64,000 bases of DNA. It comes from Jiulongibacter sp024742395. Its GTDB lineage: Bacteria > Bacteroidota > Bacteroidia > Cytophagales > Spirosomataceae. The notes below the pieces were generated by a model, which worked only from the letters and a program-made list of their open reading frames with translations, ran no database searches and was not told the origin of the DNA. Shown here piece after piece: positions 63,501-64,000 of the stretch. The stretch covers positions 3,906,001-3,970,000 of the forward strand of contig OZ252236.1 in assembly GCA_965249455.1 (NCBI GenBank), given 5' to 3'. The position numbers and the translations under genes are program-made. The stretch's first letter is position 1. Each line of letters starts with the position of its first letter.

Positions 63501-64000
63501 CCGCACAAACTGGTCCGTCATTACCTGCTGTTGGTGTAGGTAATGCATTAACCGTCGCACTGGTAGTTGCTGTTGAAGTACAACCTGAGGCATTTGTCAC
63601 CGTCACAGTGTACACTCCAGACATGGCTGTGGTAGCGTTTGTTCTACTTGGGTTTTGTACCGCTGAACTAAATCCCGCAGGACCTGACCAACTATAACTT
63701 GTGCCGCCGGTAGATGTTAGATTTAAGGTCGTTCCCGCACAAACTGGTCCGTCATTAGCCGCTGTTGGTGTAGGTAATGCATTAACCGTCGCACTGGTAG
63801 TTGCTGTTGAAGTACAACCCGAGGCATTTGTCACCGTCACTGTGTACACTCCAGACATGGCTGTGGTAGCATTCGTTCTACTTGGGTTTTGTACCGCTGA
63901 ACTAAATCCCGCAGGACCTGACCAACTATAACTTGTGCCGCCGGTAGATGTTAGATTTAAGGTCGTTCCCGCACAAACTGGTCCGTCATTACCTGCTGTT
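36514..64000 (-). CDS. Giant repetitive surface/secreted protein, N-terminus beyond the window
   Basis: Partial gene: the frame is open from the right edge to the stop at 36514-36516, at least 9161 residues. Order from the N-terminal side: a partial plus three complete 78-aa Ig/PKD-like repeats (64000-63082); SprB-like repeats of the CxGGNDGSITV type (63081-62377); one divergent 111-aa DUF11-like unit (62376-62044); 68 units of 117 aa with VVSDTLPNG, NEVWTYTISY and VTQADIDKG motifs, DUF11/DUF7507-type (62043-38176); and a unique 553-residue end with a further DUF11 domain and Ig-like domains, closing ECKPEICIPITLKKLN. Expected role: cell-surface adhesin or gliding-related protein. No enzymatic motif, no standard T9SS C-terminal signature and no PorP/SprF gene nearby. 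GC looks higher in the array than in flanking genes. Confidence 0.93.
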   Translation of the reverse strand, partial: TAGNDGPVCAGTTLNLTSTGGTSYSWSGPAGFSSAVQNPSRTNATTAMSGVYTVTVTNASGCTSTATTSATVNALPTPTAANDGPVCAGTTLNLTSTGGTSYSWSGPAGFSSAVQNPSRTNATTAMSGVYTVTVTNASGCTSTATTSATVNALPTPTAGNDGPVCAGTTLNLTSTGGTSYSWSGPAGFSSAVQNPSRTNATTAMSGVYTVTVTNASSCTSTATTSATVNALPTPTAGNDGPVCAGTTLNLTSTGGTSYSWSGSAGFSSAVQNPSRTNATTAMSGVYTVTVTNASGCTSTATTSATVNALPTISSTSTSVNCNGGNDGSITVNHLTGSSPYTYNWSTSPSQTSQTATGLEAGTYSVLVTDANGCSATISTTVNQPDLVVVSASPTAALCKGANGSAALSATGGNSIYTFSSSGGSVSGSTLTAGAGTYTITATDGNGCTGTTTVTITEPDSYVTASAADYTLACFETSGDIILTVSQGTSPYTYDWNNDGTGDFDDAKDLIGVPEGTYTVTVRDANGCETTASASVIFTPCPEIQIVKEVDKATISEPELLTYTISLNNTGNIPLTSINLTDDLAGTATLISGDLNSNSELDTNEVWVYTATYSATQSDIDDGSNLINIASVTTSETPTPESDDAITTINQSPSLTIVKTQTGGQSPVTTPGTIDYTITVSNTGNQSLTGVVVSDTLPNGTIGTLSAVSESISANNVLDTNEVWTYTISYEVTQADIDKGTELVNTAVVTTTELPTPESDTAATPITQAPSLTINKTQTGGQNPVTTPGTIDYTITVNNTGNQSLTGVVVSDTLPNGTIGTLSAVSESISANNVLDTNEVWTYTISYEVTQSDIDKGTDLVNTAVVTTTELPTPESDTAATPITQAPALTIVKTQTSGQKPVVSPGTLGYEIVVTNTGNTSLTGVVVSDTLPNGTIGTLSAVSESISANNVLDTNEVWTYTISYEVTQSDIDKGTDLVNTAVVTTTELPTPESDTAATPITQAPSLTINKTQTGGQSPVTTPGTIDYTITVSNTGNQSLTGVVVSDTLPNGTVGTLSSVTESISANNVLDTNEVWTYTISYEVTQSDIDKGTDLVNTAVVTTTELPTPESDTAATPITQAPALTIVKTQTSGQKPVVSPGTLGYEIVVSNTGNQSLTGVVVSDTLPNGTIGTLSAVSESISANNVLDTNEVWTYTISYDVTQADIDKGTDLVNTAVVTTTELPTPESDTAATPITQAPALTIVKTQTSGQKPVVSPGTLGYEIVVSNTGNQSLTGVVVSDTLPNGTVGTLSSVTESISANNVLDTNEVWTYTISYEVTQSDIDKGTDLVNTAVVTTTELPTPESDTAATPITQAPSLTINKTQTSGQKPVVSPGTLGYEIVVSNTGNQSLTGVVVSDTLPNGTIGTLSAVSESISANNVLDTNEVWTYTISYEVTQADIDKGTELVNTAVVTTTELPTPESDTAATPITQAPALTIVKTQTSGQKPVVSPGTLGYEIVVSNTGNQSLTGVVVSDTLPNGTIGTLSAVSESISANNVLDTNEVWTYTISYEVTQSDIDKGTDLVNTAVVTTTELPTPESDTAATPITQAPALTIVKTQTSGQKPVVSPGTIDYTITVSNTGNQSLTGVVVSDTLPNGTIGTLSAVSESISANNVLDTNEVWTYTISYDVTQADIDKGTDLVNTAVVTTTELPTPESDTAATPITQAPALTIVKTQTSGQKPVVSPGTLGYEIVVSNTGNQSLTGVVVSDTLPNGTVGTLSAASESISVNNVLDTNEVWTYTISYDVTQADIDKGAELVNTAVVTTTELPTPETDTAATPITQAPALTIVKTQTSGQKPVVSPGTLGYEIVVSNTGNQSLTGVVVSDTLPNGTVGTLSAVSESISANNVLDTNEVWTYTISYEVTQADIDKGTELVNTAVVTTTELPTPETDTAATPITQAPALTIVKTQTSGQKPVVSPGTLGYEIVVSNTGNQSLTGVVVSDTLPNGTVGTLSAVSESISANNVLDTNEVWTYTISYEVTQADIDKGTDLVNTAVVTTTELPTPESDTAATPITQAPALTIVKTQTSGQKPVVSPGTLGYEIVVSNTGNQSLTGVVVSDTLPNGTVGTLSAVSESISANNVLDTNEVWTYTISYEVTQADIDKGTELVNTAVVTTTELPTPETDTAATPITQAPSLTINKTQTGGQNPVTTPGTIDYTITVSNTGNQSLTGVVVSDTLPNGTIGTLSAVSESISANNVLDTNEVWTYTISYEVTQADIDKGTELVNTAVVTTTELPTPESDTAATPITQAPALTIVKTQTSGQKPVVSPGTIDYTITVSNTGNQSLTGVVVSDTLPNGTVGTLSAVSESISANNVLDTNEVWTYTISYDVTQADIDKGTDLVNTAVVTTTELPTPESDTAATPITQAPSLTINKTQTGGQKPVTTPGTIDYTITVSNTGNQSLTGVVVSDTLPNGTIGTLSAVSESISANNVLDTNEVWTYTISYEVTQADIDKGTELVNTAVVTTTELPTPETDTAATPITQAPSLTINKTQTGGQSPVTTPGTIDYTITVSNTGNQSLTGVVVSDTLPNGTIGTLSAVSESISANNVLDTNEVWTYTISYEVTQADIDNGTELVNTAVVTTTELPTPESDTAATPITQAPALTIVKTQTSGQKPVVSPGTLGYEIVVSNTGNQSLTGVVVSDTLPNGTIGTLSAVSESISANNVLDTNEVWTYTISYEVTQADIDKGTELVNTAVVTTTELPTPESDTAATPITQAPSLTINKTQTGGQIPVTTPGTIDYTITVNNTGNQSLTGVVVSDTLPNGTVGTLSSVTESISANNVLDTNEVWTYTISYEVTQSDIDKGTDLVNTAVVTTTELPTPESDTAATPITQAPALTIVKTQTSGQKPVVSPGTLGYEIVVSNTGNQSLTGVVVSDTLPNGTVGTLSSVTESISANNVLDTNEVWTYTISYEVTQADIDKGTDLVNTAVVTTTELPTPESDTAATPITQAPSLTINKTQTGGQSPVTTPGTIDYTITVSNTGNQSLTGVVVSDTLPNGTIGTLSAVSESISANNVLDTNEVWTYTISYDVTQADIDKGTELVNTAVVTTTELPTPESDTAATPITQAPSLTINKTQTGGQNPVTTPGTIDYTITVSNTGNQSLTGVVVSDTLPNGTVGTLSSVTESISANNVLDTNEVWTYTISYEVTQADIDKGTDLVNTAVVTTTELPTPESDTAATPITQAPSLTINKMQTGGQSPVTTPGTIDYTITVSNTGNQSLTGVVVSDTLPNGTIGTLSAVSESISANNVLDTNEVWTYTISYEVTQADIDKGTELVNTAVVTTTELPTPESDTAATPITQAPSLTINKTQTGGQNPVTTPGTIDYTITVNNTGNQSLTGVVVSDTLPNGTIGTLSAVSESISANNVLDTNEVWTYTISYEVTQSDIDKGTELVNTAVVTTTELPTPETDTAATPITQAPSLTINKTQTGGQNPITTPGTIDYTITVNNTGNQSLTGVVVSDTLPNGTIGTLSAVSESISANNVLDTNEVWTYTISYEVTQADIDKGTDLVNTAVVTTTELPTPESDTAATPITQAPSLTINKTQTGGQNPVTTPGTIDYTITVNNTGNQSLTGVVVSDTLPNGTIGTLSAVSESISANNVLDTNEVWTYTISYEVTQADIDKGAELVNTAVVTTTELPTPESDTAATPITQAPSLTINKTQTGGQNPVTTPGTIDYTITVNNTGNQSLTGVVVSDTLPNGTIGTLSAVSESISANNVLDTNEVWTYTISYEVTQSDIDKGTELVNTAVVTTTELPTPETDTAATPITQAPSLTINKTQTGGQNPITTPGTIDYTITVNNTGNQSLTGVVVSDTLPNGTIGTLSAVSESISANNVLDTNEVWTYTISYEVTQADIDKGTDLVNTAVVTTTELPTPESDTAATPITQAPSLTINKTQTGGQNPVTTPGTIDYTITVNNTGNQSLTGVVVSDTLPNGTIGTLSAVSESISANNVLDTNEVWTYTISYEVTQADIDKGAELVNTAVVTTTELPTPESDTAATPITQAPSLTINKTQTGGQSPVTTPGTIDYTITVSNTGNQSLTGVVVSDTLPNGTVGTLSSVTESISANNVLDTNEVWTYTISYEVTQSDIDKGTDLVNTAVVTTTELPTPESDTAATPITQAPALTIVKTQTSGQKPVVSPGTLGYEIVVSNTGNQSLTGVVVSDTLPNGTIGTLSAVSESISANNVLDTNEVWTYTISYDVTQADIDKGTDLVNTAVVTTTELPTPESDTAATPITQAPALTIVKTQTSGQKPVVSPGTLGYEIVVSNTGNQSLTGVVVSDTLPNGTVGTLSAASESISVNNVLDTNEVWTYTISYDVTQADIDKGAELVNTAVVTTTELPTPETDTAATPITQAPALTIVKTQTSGQKPVVSPGTLGYEIVVSNTGNQSLTGVVVSDTLPNGTVGTLSAVSESISANNVLDTNEVWTYTISYEVTQADIDKGTELVNTAVVTTTELPTPETDTAATPITQAPALTIVKTQTSGQKPVVSPGTLGYEIVVSNTGNQSLTGVVVSDTLPNGTVGTLSAVSESISANNVLDTNEVWTYTISYEVTQADIDKGTDLVNTAVVTTTELPTPESDTAATPITQAPALTIVKTQTSGQKPVVSPGTLGYEIVVSNTGNQSLTGVVVSDTLPNGTVGTLSAVSESISANNVLDTNEVWTYTISYEVTQADIDKGTELVNTAVVTTTELPTPETDTAATPITQAPSLTINKTQTGGQNPVTTPGTIDYTITVSNTGNQSLTGVVVSDTLPNGTIGTLSAVSESISANNVLDTNEVWTYTISYEVTQADIDKGTELVNTAVVTTTELPTPESDTAATPITQAPALTIVKTQTSGQKPVVSPGTIDYTITVSNTGNQSLTGVVVSDTLPNGTVGTLSAVSESISANNVLDTNEVWTYTISYDVTQADIDKGTDLVNTAVVTTTELPTPESDTAATPITQAPSLTINKTQTGGQKPVTTPGTIDYTITVSNTGNQSLTGVVVSDTLPNGTIGTLSAVSESISANNVLDTNEVWTYTISYEVTQADIDKGTELVNTAVVTTTELPTPETDTAATPITQAPSLTINKTQTGGQSPVTTPGTIDYTITVSNTGNQSLTGVVVSDTLPNGTIGTLSAVSESISANNVLDTNEVWTYTISYEVTQADIDNGTELVNTAVVTTTELPTPESDTAATPITQAPALTIVKTQTSGQKPVVSPGTLGYEIVVSNTGNQSLTGVVVSDTLPNGTIGTLSAVSESISANNVLDTNEVWTYTISYEVTQADIDKGTELVNTAVVTTTELPTPESDTAATPITQAPSLTINKTQTGGQIPVTTPGTIDYTITVNNTGNQSLTGVVVSDTLPNGTVGTLSSVTESISANNVLDTNEVWTYTISYEVTQSDIDKGTDLVNTAVVTTTELPTPESDTAATPITQAPALTIVKTQTSGQKPVVSPGTLGYEIVVSNTGNQSLTGVVVSDTLPNGTVGTLSSVTESISANNVLDTNEVWTYTISYEVTQADIDKGTDLVNTAVVTTTELPTPESDTAATPITQAPSLTINKTQTGGQSPVTTPGTIDYTITVSNTGNQSLTGVVVSDTLPNGTIGTLSAVSESISANNVLDTNEVWTYTISYDVTQADIDKGTELVNTAVVTTTELPTPESDTAATPITQAPSLTINKTQTGGQNPVTTPGTIDYTITVSNTGNQSLTGVVVSDTLPNGTVGTLSSVTESISANNVLDTNEVWTYTISYEVTQADIDKGTDLVNTAVVTTTELPTPESDTAATPITQAPSLTINKMQTGGQSPVTTPGTIDYTITVSNTGNQSLTGVVVSDTLPNGTIGTLSAVSESISANNVLDTNEVWTYTISYEVTQADIDKGTELVNTAVVTTTELPTPESDTAATPITQAPSLTINKTQTGGQNPVTTPGTIDYTITVNNTGNQSLTGVVVSDTLPNGTIGTLSAVSESISANNVLDTNEVWTYTISYEVTQSDIDKGTELVNTAVVTTTELPTPETDTAATPITQAPSLTINKTQTGGQNPITTPGTIDYTITVNNTGNQSLTGVVVSDTLPNGTIGTLSAVSESISANNVLDTNEVWTYTISYEVTQADIDKGTDLVNTAVVTTTELPTPESDTAATPITQAPSLTINKTQTGGQNPVTTPGTIDYTITVNNTGNQSLTGVVVSDTLPNGTIGTLSAVSESISANNVLDTNEVWTYTISYEVTQADIDKGAELVNTAVVTTTELPTPESDTAATPITQAPSLTINKTQTGGQNPVTTPGTIDYTITVNNTGNQSLTGVVVSDTLPNGTIGTLSAVSESISANNVLDTNEVWTYTISYEVTQSDIDKGTELVNTAVVTTTELPTPETDTAATPITQAPSLTINKTQTGGQNPITTPGTIDYTITVNNTGNQSLTGVVVSDTLPNGTIGTLSAVSESISANNVLDTNEVWTYTISYEVTQSDIDKGTDLVNTAVVTTTELPTPESDTAATPITQAPSLTINKTQTGGQNPVTTPGTIDYTITVNNTGNQSLTGVVVSDTLPNGTIGTLSAVSESISANNVLDTNEVWTYTISYEVTQADIDKGAELVNTAVVTTTELPTPESDTAATPITQAPSLTINKTQTSGQKPVVSPGTLGYEIVVSNTGNQSLTGVVVSDTLPNGTIGTLSAVSESISANNVLDTNEVWTYTISYEVTQSDIDKGTDLVNTAVVTTTELPTPESDTAATPITQAPALTIVKTQTSGQKPVVSPGTLGYEIVVSNTGNQSLTGVVVSDTLPNGTVGTLSAASESISVNNVLDTNEVWTYTISYDVTQADIDKGAELVNTAVVTTTELPTPETDTAATPITQAPALTIVKTQTSGQKPVVSPGTLGYEIVVSNTGNQSLTGVVVSDTLPNGTVGTLSAASESISVNNVLDTNEVWTYTISYDVTQADIDKGAELVNTAVVTTTELPTPETDTAATPITQAPALTIVKTQTSGQKPVVSPGTLGYEIVVSNTGNQSLTGVVVSDTLPNGTVGTLSAVSESISANNVLDTNEVWTYTISYEVTQADIDKGTELVNTAVVTTTELPTPETDTAATPITQAPSLTINKTQTGGQNPVTTPGTIDYTITVSNTGNQSLTGVVVSDTLPNGTIGTLSAVSESISANNVLDTNEVWTYTISYEVTQADIDKGTELVNTAVVTTTELPTPESDTAATPITQAPALTIVKTQTSGQKPVVSPGTLGYEIVVSNTGNQSLTGVVVSDTLPNGTVGTLSAASESISVNNVLDTNEVWTYTISYDVTQADIDKGAELVNTAVVTTTELPTPETDTAATPITQAPALTIVKTQTSGQKPVVSPGTLGYEIVVSNTGNQSLTGVVVSDTLPNGTVGTLSAVSESISANNVLDTNEVWTYTISYEVTQADIDKGTDLVNTAVVTTTELPTPESDTAATPITQAPSLTINKTQTGGQSPVTTPGTIDYTITVSNTGNQSLTGVVVSDTLPNGTVGTLSAVSESISANNVLDTNEVWTYTISYNVTQADIDKGTELVNTAVVTTTELPTPETDTAATPITQAPALTIVKTQTSGQKPVVSPGTIDYTITVSNTGNQSLTGVVVSDTLPNGTIGTLSAVSESISANNVLDTNEVWTYTISYEVTQADIDKGTDLVNTAVVTTTELPTPESDTAATPITQAPALTIVKTQTSGQKPVVSPGTLGYEIVVSNTGNQSLTGVVVSDTLPNGTIGTLSAVSESISANNVLDTNEVWTYTISYNVTQADIDKGADLVNTAVVTTTELPTPETDTAATPITQAPALTIVKTQTGGQKPVVSPGTIDYTITVSNTGNQSLTGVVVSDTLPNGTIGTLSAVSESISANNVLDTNEVWTYTISYDVTQADIDKGAELVNTAVVTTTELPTPESDTAATPITQAPSLTINKTQTGGQNPITTPGAIDYTITVSNTGNQSLTGVVVSDTLPNGTVGTLSAVSESISANNVLDTNEVWTYTISYEVTQADIDKGAELVNTAVVTTTELPTPESDTAATPITQAPSLTINKTQTGGQNPITTPGDIDYSIVVTNTGNTSLTGVVVSDTLPNGMVGTLSAVTESINANGILDTTETWTYSITYAVTQADIDAGEALVNMAVVTTDSLPTPQTDTASTPISLSPSLTIVKTQVGGQNPITTPGDIDYSIVVTNTGNTSLTGVVVSDTLPNGTVGTLSAVTESINANGILDTTETWTYSITYAVTQADIDAGEALVNMAVVTTDSLPTPQTDTASTPISLSPSLTIVKTQVGGQNPITTPGDIDYSIVVTNTGNTSLTGVVVSDTLPNGMVGTLSAVTESISSNGILDTTETWTYSITYAVTQADIDAGEALVNMAVVTTDSLPTPQTDTASTPISLSPSLTIVKTQVGGQNPITTPGDIDYSIVVTNTGNTSLTGVVVSDTLPNGMVGTLSAVTESINANGILDTTETWTYSITYAVTQADIDAGEALVNMAVVTTDSLPTPQTDTASTPISLSPSLTIVKTQVGGQNPITTPGDIDYSIVVTNTGNTSLTGVVVSDTLPNGMVGTLSAVTESINANGILDTTETWTYSITYAVTQADIDAGEALVNMAVVTTDSLPTPQTDTASTPISLSPSLTLSKTADDTSKVNIGQTVTYTYEVINTGNTTLSNTAISDIHEGYNSLGTITLFSTTGLDDGIDEIVNTLYPGDTAIWTAEYIVAEEDIIAGIDIVNTATAKARTSEGDTLEVSAVETISVAEPPVAVDDSKLKNTKGETVVINLLTNDQVSNGDTATAGLTTVDIDLITPGIQDTLNVPGEGVYVYNQLTGELTFTPDPFLAAQPSPIEYRLIEDATGISDDAIVTISYLEIDLSLTKVANQSLAMAGDTIMYTLTLRNDGLDTAYFVGVKDYLPNGLVSPMAINSGGTISGDTITWQGLTVNPGQSINLTYEVVVAIPSSNLRYVNIAEVTETTGYDFDSRPDNIGSTPSEDDEAVYCLQVKQLPSSIEICENSKLVLEVFDGETVTWHLPTNSTLTGDSLVIENISRGLEGWFKATISSTSGCVFTDSVYVTINGLPQIVTEVKTPTCDGANARNDGSIKITPMATGYTYWYSNGVTFDEGNANSATPQTIPANGLIAENLSNVSGGQNITVRVYNPEGCSKDFVINVPEVTCECKPEICIPITLKKLN
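38176..39930 (-). repeat. Homogenised five-unit subarray at the C-terminal end of the 351-bp array
   Basis: Five units with their own consensus: PITTPGDIDYSIVVTNTGN, INANGILDTTETWTYSI, VTQADIDAGEALVNMAV and ending STPISLSP. They are almost identical to each other and distinct from the other 63. The first in protein order begins with the main-array sequence (TINKTQTGGQNP), a junction within a unit. Confidence 0.85.
42333..49352 (-). repeat. Higher-order repeat copy 1 (20 units, 7020 bp)
   Basis: Sequence from about 42333 to 43080 reappears 7020 bp to the right. Sequence from 43081 to about 43465 and from about 44161 to 49352 reappears 7722 bp to the right, with only scattered single-base differences seen. 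Two units around 43465-44160 differ from copy 2. Boundaries are by eye. Confidence 0.8.
49353..57074 (-). repeat. Higher-order repeat copy 2 (22 units, 7722 bp)
   Basis: Complete 22-unit period. Relative to copy 1 it carries an extra two-unit block (about 50101-50802), arising as a 702-bp tandem duplication (49783 onward matches 50485 onward). Confidence 0.82.
57075..59114 (-). repeat. Higher-order repeat copy 3, partial (about 2.0 kb)
   Basis: Matches copy 2 at an offset of 7722 bp, including the extra two-unit block, then diverges near 59115. Beyond that, 60427-60976 matches 51301-51850 at a different offset (9126 bp, 26 units), so the right end is rearranged. Confidence 0.78.
62377..63081 (-). 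other. SprB-like / PKD-like domain segment of the giant protein
   Basis: About 235 residues with three related units, each with a Cys near the start and a ...GTY(S/T)(V/I)...DANGC... close: NCNGGNDGSITVNHLTGSSP, LCKGANGSAALSATGG and ACFETSGDIILTVSQGTSP. This matches the SprB repeat pattern of Bacteroidetes gliding and surface proteins. Confidence 0.8.
63082..64000 (-). repeat. Tandem 234-bp (78-aa) Ig/PKD-like repeats, continuing past the window
   Basis: Units 63082-63315, 63316-63549 and 63550-63783 are complete, and 63784-64000 is partial. Each has VCAGTTLNLTSTGGTSYSWSG, a Cys pair per unit (VCAG and SGCTS or SSCTS), and NALPTPTAGNDG linkers. Differences are a few bases per unit. Confidence 0.93.

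Noticed and set aside
38491..63931. Many plus-strand open frames of 62-97 codons recurring at multiples of 351 or 234 bp across the giant gene
   Set aside because: They are antisense shadows of the repeat units: identical spacing to the units, Cys/Trp-rich unnatural composition, no start context.
1..64000. tRNA, rRNA, insertion sequence, prophage or integrase genes
   Set aside because: None recognised; the intergenic spaces are short and no transposase or integrase motif was seen.

Overview
This window looks like chromosomal DNA of a marine or environmental Bacteroidetes, probably from the Cytophagia/Cytophagales side. The evidence is the gene families present (OmpA-like beta-barrel, SprB-type repeats, short Crp/Fnr regulators, Nudix/NrtR regulators, DUF3109, RimP-NusA-InfB), Bacteroidetes-type -7 boxes (TAnnTTTG) upstream of several genes, frequent lack of Shine-Dalgarno sequences, and moderate-to-low GC. 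The genus cannot be fixed from the sequence alone.

Layout. 1-5.4 kb: outer membrane beta-barrel (minus), a MarR regulator, a GntP-type permease, a DUF892 ferritin-like stress protein with a strong terminator, a DUF2185 protein, an SRPBCC protein and a small predicted secreted protein. 5.5-11.2 kb: a complete tripartite RND efflux operon (adaptor lipoprotein, HAE1 pump, TolC-like lipoprotein). 11.2-14.6 kb (minus): an ethanolamine module of APC-type permease, EutB and EutC, with no microcompartment genes. 14.8-20.4 kb: VOC protein, TIM-barrel lipoprotein, Crp/Fnr regulator with a membrane protein behind a perfect palindrome, DEAD-box helicase, secreted alpha/beta hydrolase and RidA. 20.4-28.5 kb: glutamine-dependent NAD synthetase, a convergent membrane-anchored EEP-family protein, then rimP-nusA-infB. 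That operon has a recognisable promoter followed at once by an intrinsic-terminator-like hairpin, suggesting attenuation. 28.6-36.5 kb: O-methyltransferase, LysM transglycosylase, DUF3109, an alkyltransferase-like protein lacking the catalytic Cys, Lrp/AsnC, a TPR protein, hypoxanthine phosphoribosyltransferase, an orphan ABC ATPase and an NrtR-like Nudix regulator.

36.5-64.0 kb: one minus-strand reading frame fills the rest of the window and runs off the right edge (at least 9161 codons, N-terminus not visible). It encodes a giant surface or secreted protein. In protein order it has at least four 78-aa Ig/PKD-like repeats, SprB-like repeats, one divergent DUF11/DUF7507-type unit, exactly 68 tandem 117-aa (351-bp) units with no net length change, and a unique 553-residue C-terminal region. 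The 351-bp array has nested higher-order structure like a satellite: 3-unit (1053-bp) periods inside a 20- or 22-unit (7020/7722-bp) period, whose copies differ mainly by a two-unit duplication and a two-unit replacement. This array is the most unusual object in the window. It points to amplification and homogenisation by recombination, and it is also where an assembly is most likely to be wrong.
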